64,000 nucleotides of DNA from Cryptomeria japonica (Eukaryota; Streptophyta; Pinopsida; Cupressales; Cupressaceae), in NCBI RefSeq assembly GCF_030272615.1, contig NW_026729354.1, forward strand, positions 1-64,000, given 5' to 3'. A model generated the notes under the pieces. That model worked only from the letters and a program-made list of their open reading frames with translations. It searched no databases and had not been told where the DNA came from. The position numbers were made by a program, and so were the translations under genes. Of this stretch, positions 11,074 to 21,421 are shown one piece after another; the first letter of the stretch is position 1; every line of letters begins with the position of its first letter.

Positions 11074-11888
11074 TGGAATAAAGAACATCTTTTGAATAAC
11101 AATTTGAGGACTATTTTTTGGTTTCTTTCTCAAAGTTCAATTTTCGTTTGAAAACTATAAATAATGGCTTAAATCTTTAAATGATAGTGTGATAGAGTAG
11201 ATGTTACTTTTCTAAGTTTTGTGAGTCCCAATTTTGAAGTCGTGTCAAGCTCGGCTCTGTAAATAAGTTATCATTTTGTTTCTTGTTTTCTGTTGGTGAC
11301 AAGTAGTTATAACATGGCTCTGTCTTGATTCTCCATCATGGTATCCACGCGACCATTGGAGGTTGTCAAGAAGAGTCATCCATGTATAGTAGAGTTCTAT
11401 GTGTAGTAGACTAGGGAATGGCGTCGATCGTTTCAACAAACTGGCCCTAGGCGAGCTTGATGATAACTTGGCTAGGTATCAATGACCAAGAGGAATCACT
11501 TGCAGGGTAGACTGGAGTCTAGGCTGTTAGCCTTAGACCAGAGGAAGATGGGATCAAAGGGAGAGAAGATCCAAGCATGAGGAGGAAAACAACTTAGCAG
11601 AAGTTGTAGGTATAATCCATGGTAGAGAAAACCCTGCAAGGTGGCTAGTGAGATCCGGTGGATTAGTGAGTTGGTGGATTTATGAAAGTGAATTCACACA
11701 GAGCAGAGTATCAAACCTCGGTAGTGAGGACCTAGAGTGGATTAGGGGAATAGTGAGAGGAGAATTCTCAAGTTGGGCTAGGATGAAAGTCTTAGAGTGA
11801 GTCAAGCTGACTCAAGCAAACTAGGATCCTCCCTATCATACTTGCTCTTGTTTTGGCTTCTCACGTAATGCTAACATATGCCTTCAAA
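11074..11888. other. Unassigned segment between element F and the SINE (all copies)
   Basis: This continues the sequence that F interrupted. It starts with a possible AATAAA signal and from about 11440 becomes more G-rich, with no ORF, tRNA or domain I recognise. It may be the U5 and leader of the LTR-like host element. Counterparts are 34444-35258 and 57816-58630; the last has a T near 58441 where the others have C. Confidence 0.5.
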
Positions 11889-12080
11889 CAGCCCAGACAG
11901 GTAGTAGAGTTGGCTTGGACCATGGGTTTTATCCCCATTGGTCTTGGGTTCGACTCTAAGGCCTGGAATCAACCGATGCACCTAGCTTATGGGTGGCTTG
12001 GTACATCTTCAGGGACTAGTCTTGCCCCAAATGGGTGCCGGGCTAGGTCGCGAAGATACCTTGGACTAACAAAAAAAATG
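11889..12080 (+). mobile_element. tRNA-derived SINE, copy 1
   Basis: A 192-bp element whose head carries RNA polymerase III promoter boxes: A box TAGTAGAGTTGG (11902-11913) and B box GGTTCGACTCT (11947-11957), 33 bases apart. It ends in an A8 run (12071-12078) plus two bases. It is flanked by a 12-bp target duplication with one mismatch: TATGCCTTCAAA (11877-11888) and TATACCTTCAAA (12081-12092). This is the hallmark of LINE-driven retroposition. A 100-residue ORF crossing it is not a gene. I do not assign a named SINE family. Confidence 0.85.
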
Positions 12081-12092
12081 TATACCTTCAAA

Positions 12093-14719
12093 TATTTTCT
12101 CCTTGATTACTTTATTTTTTGTACTTTATGTTATTTTTCTTTCAATTACTTGTAGTTTAAATGTGTGTTGGGTTGAATCAACACATTCTATCCATCTTAA
12201 AAAGTAATTCAACTTCCTCTAAGTCTCTAACCTCAACTATAGGTTCCCACACCTTGAGATCATTCTCAGTGTGTCATTGGAATGTTAAACTAATTTCAAT
12301 AGGGTGCAATTTCATGTGACAAGATAAGTTACTACTTAGTTGTACAAATCCTTTGAGGCCTTCAAATAAAGGACACCAACATGACATTAAAGCATGATGT
12401 TAATGAAGGTTAATGATTTTTTTAAGTTTAATTTTTATTTATTTCCCACGCCTAGGGTTTAGCTTTTGGATTTTCCCTTTCAAACAAGAACCCCGTGAGA
12501 AATCACAAGAGTTAAAGATATTTTTTCTATGCTTATTTTGGCCAAATTAGTTTCTCTCCTTCATAGGATTTTATCTTACATGCATTCATGGCATCACTTT
12601 AGTAGATTCCATGCATTCTTTTCTTTTTTCATTGATTTATACTTTTAGATTTTTAAATGGGATAATGAACCATTCTAATGTTATTTTTTTAATTATGGCA
12701 TCCTAGTTCACCTAGAGAAATTTTCTTGATGGTGCACAATTTTTACAAATTTCAATGTTGTGTTCAAAAGATGCTCAAAAAATTAGAGATCTTTTGTACT
12801 TAGATCACCAATTGGCACATTATTTTAATTTTCAATAAAATATCTTAATTTTTTGTGCTATTGGGTGAACTATTCACATCATTTAATTGGGCCCTATTGT
12901 TCATGTAAATAAAATAAAATGAAAAATTAGATTTAACGACCTACTTTGTGTAATTTGTACCTTAAGAAAGTTGTCAATCTAATAACTATTTTCCTCTATT
13001 CTATTAGTTAAAGATAGCCATGATATTATCTTGGTTGTCCTTCTCTTATTTTTGGTATTTTTGAGGGATAATGGAAATAAATAAGGTGAAGATTCATTAT
13101 ACCTTTTGTGTTGCATAGAATATTTTAGTCTGACAAATGAACACTATTGCACTATTGGTTCTCAAAATCCACACAAGCACTTGAATGTCCTCACTACTCA
13201 TTTAATATGTGTGATGAATTAGTCTAACAACAAGATGCATGGTAGACTACAATCTCTTGAATGCCAATTTGATAGTTCTCTTCCATTGTGTCATTGTTCA
13301 AGGTAGTACAACATGACATGTTTGTAAGTCCCATTTTGTTATCTATAAAGAACCTATGAACCAATAAAGAAGGGGGAGAGATGTAATCAAGAGACACACA
13401 TGTTACATTTTCACTCAATCTTAAAATGCCAAAAGTAAATATGTAAAAGCATTGTGGAAACAACATGAGGGATATGAATAAAATGTTAGTTTTTAATATC
13501 CTGTACAATTCAATTTATCATAGAAAGCCTCCATTAAATGGACATAACACCCTAAAGGATAAATCAACTTTTTAAAATTATAAAAGCATGTCACTAGTTT
13601 GAAGTTTCTACTTGAAAAGTAACACATCCAAAGATTACAAAAGATCTAAATTATATCTTGAACCTCATCTTAAAATGTAGTATAACAATCATCAACTAGA
13701 AACACCAATCCAAAGGATTTTAATTCCAAATTAAAAACTTTTTCATAATCATGTAGTAGTTTCATACATGCAACAATAATCGTGTCTACTATTTTCTATC
13801 ATGTTGCTTCTAACTTTTTCTAGGCTAAGTTTCCCATAAATAAGATCCTCACACTTATTCATACTCAAACTAAAGTAGAAATACTCTTGTCCTATGTGCT
13901 TTATAGACTTTTTGTTTTAAATCAAGTATTCATTTATACCTCATTAGCTTCATATGTTTGAATTCATTATAAGTAATATCTGAATATGAGATATGAAAGT
14001 TATGAGCAAATAAATATATGAAGCCATGATCTTTTCATTTATTTATTTTGTTCATTGTGAAAGATTTTAATGTATTCATGATATACTTCCATATTTTCTT
14101 TAATTTGGGTTGTTGGAAATATGTTGCTGAGAAATAAAAATCATTTCATTGAAAAGAATCGCATTGTTCACCTAGATTTTTATTTGAATCTTAGTACTTT
14201 ATTTCCCTTTTCTCTCATTGTGATCTAATAAGAGCATATTGAAAATCCAACAAAGAATCAACTTCTAAAATTCTAGAGGTTGATTTGGAAACTATGTCCC
14301 ACATTTGTAGGCTTCCCCCTATTAGCGCAAGTTCGCATTAGGTTAGAGATTGGAACATCAATAGGAGCCATTGCAAAAGATATGTAAGAAAAAAGAAAAT
14401 TTTATTAGAAATTCTTGAAGTAAAGTACCTTTTAGAGATGTAACTTTTGATAATCGATTCTTATTTTAATGACTTTTCTTTTAAATGAAGATCTCCACAT
14501 ATTGAATGCATTGAACTGATTAGTTTTGAAATCATTAAAATTCTTAAAATTCCTTCAAAATCCTTCAAAATCCTTCAAAATGAACTCAAAAAATTCTATA
14601 AAACAATCGAGATCTAACTAGAATAAAAGGTAGTGAGCTCTAAGGAGGAAGGATCAAAAGAGGAAAATCAATGTAAACTCTCAAAGAATATTGATCTACG
14701 ATAATCAAGAGTGAGGGAT
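12093..14719. other. AT-rich spacer without recognisable genes (all copies)
   Basis: No ORF here shows a known domain; the longest (13224-13508, minus) is not supported as a gene. The only ordered feature I see is TCCTTCAAAA repeated three times at 14551-14580. Counterparts are 35463-38089 and 58835-61461. Confidence 0.6.
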
Positions 14720-15430
14720 TTGACCAAAATTTCATTTGTTAAGACTTCTTTTTGTTTGTGCCTGAATCGAATAATGGTTGTAAGCCGAGAAATTGGAAGA
14801 CTTCAATATTCCAGTAAATGAGATTTGCAGGTGGGCGGGCGATACGTTCCTTTCAGTGACGTCAGCTATGACCTTATGTAGTCGACATTATTTTTTCGTC
14901 AAAATTGATCGGCTAATTAATTAAGTATTTCCCAGCATCAAATCTCATCTGCAAACGTCAAGGCTTACGTCACGTAACCTTAGTAATGTATTTCGTAATT
15001 ATATTACTATATTTAATGAAAGTTATCACTATAATAATATTTTTAAGTTGTAACAAAACTTGTATTTTTGTATCAGTTAATTTTCATAAATTATTCGTAT
15101 ATTAATATTATGATCGTTTGGGGAAACAATCCTAATTGATGGCGGCAGGATACAGATTAGAGAAATAACTAGAGGATTCCCTTCCTCCAATTCGGCTAAG
15201 TGTATCCGTAGGGTATTGTAATGTTTTTATTAATGTTAAATATTGCGATACAATTCAATATAAATAGAAATTCAAATCTTCTTAAATTTGATTTTAGATA
15301 TTCTTATAATGTTGTTTCATTTGTCAATCTTATATAAAATGTTATTCAACTATTGTAATGGTTGTTCTGATTTTCAGAGAGCAAAAACCAATATGCGAAT
15401 CTTCTTGGAGTCTCTCAATATGGATAGGGG
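14720..15430 (-). promoter_or_regulatory. Orphan paralogue of the SDR promoter, gene body absent, copy 1
   Basis: This segment aligns with the SDR 5' leader, promoter and upstream DNA (about 19150-19930) in the same orientation. Shared landmarks in order: the leader motif TTTGTGCCTGAA, a GGGCGG(G/C)C block, TGACGTCA (14857-14864), a 39-base block identical to the SDR promoter (14940-14978) containing the as-1-like site at 14953-14972, the GATGGCG block near 15139, and a T-rich tract ending near 15380. Similarity stops at the leader just before where the start codon should be. The TATA sequence of the SDR promoter is not conserved, and no coding remnant follows in 13950-14720. It looks like an old duplication that lost or never carried its gene. 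Confidence 0.75.
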
Positions 15431-15596
15431 TAGGGGTGAAGAGATTCTCATAATAGTTTACGTAATTAGCATAAGTTTGCATACTCTTTCTATACAGGCC
15501 CTCTTTTAACAATGTTATGGCTTATTTGACCTCCTCAGACTTCGCACAAGTGCGGTGCAAATGGCATCACCCACCAGGCCCATCGAAGTATCATAG

Positions 15597-17640
15597 CTAA
15601 GGCAGCCCAAGGCAGTGGAGGTAGCTGCGTATTGCTTTTTCTCCACGTTCAAAGCTGCCAAACGAATGGACTATGTTGTACAAGAAATGCTCCAAAAGTT
15701 CAACGTTATGAATTTGAGCCTGCACCAAGTGCTTTTCGCCTATGATCCTCTGCACCACTCCTTCAATATCTGTGTTAATTAAAAATTTCTCCTGAAGTTC
15801 ATCAGTCACCGAGCATTGAGTGCAGCTACACTCGCACCTTTGAATTTTCAAGAAATGATACTTCTAGTCTTCAACCTCTTACTCCTAAGTGTTGTGTTTG
15901 TCTAAAGAAATATAATGCTAGTTCACAGGCCACCCATCAAACCATCGTCGTCACAAGTGAAGACCTTATCATTTGAGGAGATGTGAGCGAACCCCTCCTG
16001 AAAGAGTTCGGTTGTCACCCGTCCTAGGTGTAAGATCGAGAGGGAGATTTGGAGACTGATGTAAGGTGAGTTTAAACGAAGTCTGCTGTACACCGATCCC
16101 GAAGCGCTTGCAGAAACAAAGACCTCGCAAACACCGTTTAGAAGTGGTCTCGACCACCCACTACGTCTGTGACAAAAATGGTACCAACGGGTCTGTGCCA
16201 CTTTGTATTGAATCAGGAGATGGTCAGCAGTCTCTTCATTTTCTTTGCATAGAGTACACCAGTGAGGGCCCGAGATACCAATCTTTTGCAGTCTATTCCC
16301 CATTAAGTTGCACTTGTGAAGGGTGGTCGAAACAAATGCTCCCATCTTAGGGGGGACATTTGTGCCCCAACAGAGCTCCGTTGGCCAATGATAAGCATCG
16401 ATTTCGTACTAATGACCTCAAAGTCAATCTTACTGGGATAAGAATCAAATTTAGCCACACAATACATAATTTTATCGTTACCATTAGATAATAGCAAATG
16501 TCGCTTGCCGAGCTTTTTTTAGCAACTGTTCCTTACAATCATAGTCCAACATATCAAAGTCTTTCTATTTGTAAGATTCGACGTCATCATCATTAATGAT
16601 AATGAAACAGTCCCTCACTTTGCTACCATAGGTCTCCAATGGCGTGTGCACTACTTTCTTCAAGCCTAGGATGGTGACAAGAGGGTACTAGTCATTCCAA
16701 GAATCATACAAGGAGGAGCTATCAAGGTAACACACCTAATTTTCCATAGGAGGTTAGATTATAGTGCTCCTATATTTGATAATAAAATTCCGTACTGAAG
16801 AGCCCCTAGGTGGATTGGCAATAGTGAGTATGCGGTTAAGAGAATCATCATACTCACTATTGCCAATCCACCTAGGGGCTCTTCAGTACGGAATTTTATT
16901 ATCAAATATAGGAGCACTATAATCTAACCTCCTATGGAAAATTAGGTGTGTTACCTTGATAGCTCCTCCTTGTATGATTCTTGGAATGACTAGTACCCTC
17001 TTGTCACCATCCTAGGCTTGGAGAAAGTAGTGCACACGCCATTGGAGACCTATGGTAGCAAAGTGAGGGACTGTTTCATCATCATTAATGATGATGAAAG
17101 AGTCTGCTCTAGAGGGCTACATGTATTTTGAAGATCCGCCATGTTAGCTTGGCCCCAAGAGCAATGTTCTATGTTTGCATTTCACGAATACTGGCATCCC
17201 CTCTCAATTTCAATTTTTTTTTATAGTGTCCCACAATAAGAGATGAGGTATGTGTTTCTTTTTCATTGGAGCCTTCCCAAAGGAAACTTTTTTGCAGAGA
17301 GGCTATCTTTGTGCTATCCCCATTCGATAATTCGATACATGAAAGCATACATATTGGTATGATAGCGATGACTGCCTTAAGCATGGTGATTTTGCTAGAC
17401 ATGGTGAACCATCTCCCCTTCCAACATCCCACCTTCTTCGTGCACTTCCCAATAGTGTCGCACCAAATATTGTCTTTGATTGCCCCCATTGAATAAAGGT
17501 ATGCCTAGATACATGGATGGTAGACGTTCAACACCAAATCTAAATAAAGGGGGAAAATTGCATGTTGCGTTGCAATTTGACACGACATGTATCCCTTGCA
17601 CCAATGTATTCGAAAAACAATAAGAATAAGACTTCTAATC
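15597..17640 (-). pseudogene. 5'-truncated L1-type LINE, RT C-terminus and zf-RVT, copy 1
   Basis: On the minus strand, broken frames give the end of a plant LINE ORF2. First comes the reverse-transcriptase C-terminal part (LPSMYLGIPLFNG, WKGRWFTMSSKITMLKAVIA, KSFLWEGSNEKE) from about 17604 to 17169. Then NIALGAKLTW, then RILTIANPPRGSS inside the inverted duplication. Next is the reverse-transcriptase zinc-binding domain (GISGPHWCTLCKENEETADH, 16345-15923), whose last Cys is Tyr. A possible RNase H-like tail lies at 15851-15597, with low support. Frameshifts and stops are many. The 5' end is lost near 17640, as is usual for LINEs. I could not find a poly(A) tail or target duplication. Confidence 0.82.
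16584..17097. repeat. Long inverted repeat (249-bp arms, 16-base loop) inside the LINE, copy 1
   Basis: Arms 16584-16832 and 16849-17097 are reverse complements with no gaps and two mismatches (in the outer TAATGATRATG region and in CTTTCTYCAAG). The left arm plus loop is collinear with the LINE reading frame (RILTIANPPRGSS), so the right arm is the inverted extra copy. RNA from either strand would fold into a nearly perfect long hairpin. Confidence 0.95.
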
Positions 17641-18021
17641 ACAAAGGTTTTTACTCAGATTTGGGCACACCTACGTAGATACATTCTAGGCGAGACACCT
17701 AAATCTCTAGTCAATCGGTCTAGGGCAATGTATCCCCTTCATAATTGACACTCAGTATGTAATCGCAGGATTGAGCTACAACTTTCGCTCTCGCCCTATT
17801 TATATAGAAACCCGAACGAAATACCGTTCAAGATCAAGCCAAGAGGTGATGAAATCCTCTCGGTACAGAAGCCAAGAGGTGATGAAACAAAATACTTTAT
17901 CAACGATATAACTTGTGATCTTCAATTTTTATTTTGATAACATTTTTAAATAAAAATCTTGTTTATAAAAACAAGTCATGTCAAATTTTAAGAATAGAAA
18001 GATGCTATTATAAGAAAAAAG
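17641..18021. other. Spacer between the LINE and the SDR 3' repeats (both complete copies)
   Basis: No gene seen. It contains a 17-base direct repeat, GCCAAGAGGTGATGAAA, at 17838-17854 and 17871-17887. The counterpart is 41011-41391. Confidence 0.6.
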
Positions 18022-18287
18022 TTTGGAAAACAAAAAATTATAATTTTCCTATTTTCATTCTTTCCTTTTTCTGAGTGATTGCTTGGAAAACAAAACATTA
18101 CAATATTTCCTATTTTCATTCTTTCATTTTTCTGAAGATGAATCACTCAGAGAGATTGGAAACTCCAATCATGCATAAAGTTTACATACTCCATTTCTCA
18201 TTTTCATTCTTTTCTTTTTCTGAAGATAAATCACTCAGAGAGATTGGAAACTCAAATTATACGTCAAGCTTACATACTCCATTTCAT
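18022..18287. repeat. Tandem duplications downstream of the SDR gene, copy 1
   Basis: An 88-bp tandem duplication (18112-18199 and 18200-18287) contains the landmarks ATTTTCATTCTTT, CACTCAGAGAGATTGGAAAC and TACATACTCCATTTC. An overlapping partial third repeat starts at 18022 with a 61-bp offset. It ends 61 bases from the SDR stop codon, so it would lie in or just after the SDR 3' untranslated region. Confidence 0.85.
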
Positions 18288-18348
18288 AGACTGTGAAAAG
18301 CTAATATACTATTTATAACCAATCAAAAGCCTAAATCTTAAGTCTTAT

Positions 18349-19128
18349 TCAAACGATGCCTCCATTGATACGAATAACCTGGCCATTAACCCACTCAGCA
18401 TCATCTGTAGCAAGGAAAGCCGCCACGGGAGCAACATCCTCCTTCTGCCCCAGCCGCTCAAAGGGTGACTCCATGGCAATCCTATCAACCAACTCCTCAC
18501 TCTTCCCCTCCAAAAACAACTCCGTCACAATCCCACCTGGTGCGATGCAATTTGCAGTAATGCGAGTCCCCCTCAACTCCTTGGCCAAAATCCTGGTCAT
18601 GGTCTCAACGGCAGCATTGGTGGCGGCGTAAGCCCCATACCCAGGCTTCACAGTCCCCACAAGCGAGCTGCTCAAATTGATAATGCGGCCACCGCCACCA
18701 CGTACGAGTCTGTTTGCCGCTTCCCTCGAGCACAAAAACGCTCCTTTGCAGTTAATGTTGAAAGTCCGATCCCAATCCTCTTCAGGCGTGTTTGCAATTG
18801 AGGGTGAGTTGGAATCGAGCACTCCCGCACAGTTCACGATTATGTGGACGCCTCCGAACGCTTTCTCCGCTGCATCGAATAATTTTTTCACGTCCCCAGA
18901 AACTGAAATATCTGCTCTGCATATAATCGCTCTTTCTCCGTCCTTGTTTTCATTGATTATGGCTGCGACTTCTTCTGCTTTTTGCTGGTTTCCTACATAA
19001 TTTATCACGACTTTGGCTCCTTTTTCAGCCAAATGCAGAGCAATTTCTCTGCCGATGCCTCTCGAGGCACCCGTCACGATGGCTACGCGCCCTTCCAAAC
19101 TGCTGCCCTGCTTTTCCTGACTACTCAT
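18349..19128 (-). CDS. Classical short-chain dehydrogenase/reductase with Asn in place of catalytic Lys, copy 1
   Basis: A single-exon 259-residue protein, the normal length for plant cytosolic NADPH-dependent aldehyde reductase-like SDRs, which reduce reactive carbonyls. Visible motifs: cofactor loop TGASRGIG (19-26; the Arg suggests NADP(H)), NCAG (99-102), structural Asn 126, catalytic Ser 154 and Tyr 167, APGG (196-199), and the C-terminal NGQVIRINGG (248-257). The YxxxK active site reads YAATN: residue 171 is Asn (codon 18616-18618), whereas the family has Lys, which lowers the Tyr pKa and binds the nicotinamide ribose. Everything else is intact, so the fold should hold but redox activity is doubtful. 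The start is Met at 19128 because a TATA box lies 70 bases upstream; an in-frame ATG at 19230 lies upstream of that box and is unlikely to be transcribed. Codons are more GC-rich than the surroundings. Confidence 0.93.
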   Translation of the reverse strand: MSSQEKQGSSLEGRVAIVTGASRGIGREIALHLAEKGAKVVINYVGNQQKAEEVAAIINENKDGERAIICRADISVSGDVKKLFDAAEKAFGGVHIIVNCAGVLDSNSPSIANTPEEDWDRTFNINCKGAFLCSREAANRLVRGGGGRIINLSSSLVGTVKPGYGAYAATNAAVETMTRILAKELRGTRITANCIAPGGIVTELFLEGKSEELVDRIAMESPFERLGQKEDVAPVAAFLATDDAEWVNGQVIRINGGIV

Positions 19129-19488
19129 TGTCAAAAATCTATAATTTGTGAAGACAATTCGCTTTATGTTTGTGCCTGAAATCTGAATTGAATTGAATTT
19201 AAATAGGTTCGAGTAAATCAGATTTGGCATCTGGGCGGCCGATAAAATTCATTTCCGTGACGTCATTGATTTTATATTATTTTGCCGTTTCAAACATTTG
19301 CAGTCAACATTGATTGGCGATATCAATTAATTATTTCAATGTTGCGATTGAAAGGAAAGATTTTCCAGCATTCAAATCTCATCTGCAAACGTCAAGGCTT
19401 ACGTCACGTAACTTTTAATTGAAAGGAAAGATTTTCCAGCATTCAAATCTCATCTGCAAACGTCAAGGCTTACGTCACGTAACTTTTA
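19129..19488 (-). promoter_or_regulatory. SDR promoter with TATA box, TGACGTCA and duplicated as-1-like elements, copy 1
   Basis: On the gene's strand, TATTTAAA (19198-19205) predicts a start site about 45 bases before the ATG. Upstream is the palindromic bZIP site TGACGTCA (19258-19265). A 71-bp tandem duplication follows (19347-19417, 19418-19488). Each half holds TGACGTAAGCCTTGACGTTT (19387-19406 and 19458-19477): two TGACG motifs separated by seven bases, the arrangement of as-1 elements bound by TGA-class bZIP factors in xenobiotic- and oxidative-stress-responsive plant promoters. That fits a detoxifying reductase; inducibility is inference. Confidence 0.75.
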
Positions 19489-20899
19489 ATAGCATATTTT
19501 GTAATCAAGTGATCAATGGGCACTTAATTGAATAGCTTTAAATAATTCAGGGATGAAACCGCACTTGTTAAAATGATTTATTTATTTAAATAGAGAGGGC
19601 CAAGCAGTTTATTGGAGTTTCACTTTTTTTTAAATAGGTGGTGGGTGAACCGGGACTTATACCTAATTTGTTATAATTTTATGGCAAACCTTTTCAATTG
19701 ATGGCGATGGGATATGATATCAAAGAAACAATTATAGAAGATTCACTCTCCTTGATAAAGTAAAATATATAATTTTTAGATTTAATTCTAGACAATATTA
19801 TTGTGTTGTTCTACTTTGTCAATCCTACATATACTGTTGTTTGACTATTCTAATGGTTACTCTAATTTATTATAGATGGGAAGAAATTATGTCTCACAAA
19901 ATTCTTTAGGTCTTCATATTTTGATGGTATCCACAACTATCATGATTATAAATATAAATGTCTTTATTTGTTTACAAGATTCTTAAATTTGATTAAGCTT
20001 TCATTTCAATGAGGAATATGAACATGTTAATTTAAAGAATATTAATTTTATTTTAGAAATAGCTTTATATTAATTTAGTTGATTAATACATTCATATAGA
20101 TTTCAGAAATTAGTCTACTTTTATAAATGAGTATCTTTTGTCAATCATATTTACAATCATGTAAGTTTGGTTTATAAATAATAAATACATATGTTGTAAT
20201 GTATTTGAGACTGTTTACTTTCGTAACTAGATCATTTGTATAAATTATATTTATGATCCAATATATTAAATCTTATTGTATACACATAAAATTGGTTATG
20301 AGCAATTAAATAAATATTTTATATTTATTTAATAATTATTCTTCTATTAAATAGTTAATTTGAAAAGATTAATTTATTTAATTCATTTTATATTCTTCTA
20401 TTAATTAATTTAATTGAAACATTTTATCAATTAATTCGTTATATCCTTTTCTTCTAATCAATTAATTAAATATCTAATATTTAATTGTTCATGTATCTAC
20501 TATTCTATAGTCTCATTAATTAAATAATTTCTTAATTATTTAATTATATTTCCAACTCACCTTTCCATCTCCATGTCATCTCCACTTTGCCAACTCATTC
20601 ATCATGTGGCTAAATTAATTCAACAAAATTCAATTAAATTAAATCATTTATTAGCCAATTATCTCCAACTTCCAAAATAAATGAAATATTGTGTACGTGC
20701 ACATATTTCCTAGCCTTCTTCTATATTCTCTCTAACATCACTATATCTTAGGAGGACTTGAGTCCACTTGTCCTCTCATTCTTACATCCTTTCCAATTAT
20801 CCTATATCATCTCAAGTCTTCAACTCAGTCAAGGTGAGATGAGTGACACTTGTCTTCTCCTTCCCCCTTTCTCTCAACCTTCAACCTCTTACTCATAGC
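19489..20899. other. AT-rich region upstream of the SDR promoter (both complete copies)
   Basis: Up to about 19930 it is alignable to the orphan promoter segment. Beyond that it is very AT-rich, with TTAATTAAT-type runs at 20300-20560, and probably becomes the U3 part of the element A LTR; I could not place the LTR start. No gene seen. The counterpart is 42859-44269. Confidence 0.55.
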
Positions 20900-21397
20900 C
20901 ATCCAATTTGCAAGATTCGATCATGATCGTTGATCTCTGTCACCTAAGCTCGTGCACTCAAAAATCTATAAAAAGAGGTCTCCTAAGCCATTTTGAAACT
21001 AATAGCTAATCTTATAGTCATCCTAGGAGTTTTTTTCTTGCATCCATGAGTTTGAGTTTGAAGCAAATACCAATTTTAGAATTTTTATCATAGCTTAATA
21101 TCATGTTAGCTTAAATCATTTGCATATGAATATTATAGCATCAGTTAACTATTAGTTCATTCTTCATATGCCATCTTGGAAGCTACCAGTGCTTGTCTGA
21201 GATCAAATCATCTGCAACCAAGAACAATGGAGTTAGGACACAATGAGGTGTAAACCGTGGAAGGTATAATCTTGTTTATTTCATTTACTTCATGTTACTT
21301 CATTGGTTGAAGTTAAGTTTCCTGTAGATTTCCTTTTTATATTTTATGATCTAAACTAACAAGTTTCAGGATATTTCTTTGGAGTTCAACTTTAACA
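20900..21397 (+). mobile_element. Element A 5' LTR, terminal part with TATA box, copy 1 to 2
   Basis: TATAAAAAG (20967-20975) is followed about 430 bases later by the LTR end TTTAACA (21391-21397), placed just before a primer-binding site. This is the promoter and R-U5 end of the LTR that drives the gag-pro at 23440. The LTR start is not resolved. Confidence 0.65.
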
Positions 21398-21401
21398 TTT
21401 T

Positions 21402-21421
21402 TGGCGCCCACTGTGGGGATC
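21402..21421 (+). other. Element A primer-binding site
   Basis: TGGCGCCCACTGTGGGGATC stands four bases after the LTR end. TGGCGCC-starting sites of this form are common in plant Ty3/gypsy elements. I do not name the tRNA with certainty. Confidence 0.75.

Noticed and set aside
11333-11355. Sequence resembling a primer-binding site (CATGGTATCCACGCG)
   Set aside because: It matches only the first six bases of the initiator tRNA-Met site and no LTR end precedes it clearly.
11902-11957. Functional tRNA gene
   Set aside because: A and B boxes are present, but the sequence does not fold into a full tRNA, and the A-run and target duplication show it is a SINE.
13224-13508. Minus-strand ORF of 94 residues in the spacer
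   Set aside because: No domain, no promoter or neighbours, and base composition like the surrounding AT-rich DNA.
16066-16350. Plus-strand ORF of 94 residues
   Set aside because: It overlaps the LINE zinc-binding domain coded on the opposite strand and has no independent support.
17838-17887. 17-base direct repeat as a LINE target duplication
   Set aside because: The two copies are only 16 bases apart and lie outside the LINE on one side, so they do not flank an insertion.
18356-18631. Plus-strand ORFs opposite the SDR gene (also 18677-19000 and 18982-19179)
   Set aside because: They are antisense shadows of a GC-richer coding region; none has a recognisable domain.
19129-19230. N-terminal 34-residue extension of the SDR from an upstream ATG at 19230
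   Set aside because: A TATA box lies between the two ATGs and the extension does not resemble a transit peptide or the family N-terminus, so the downstream Met was chosen.
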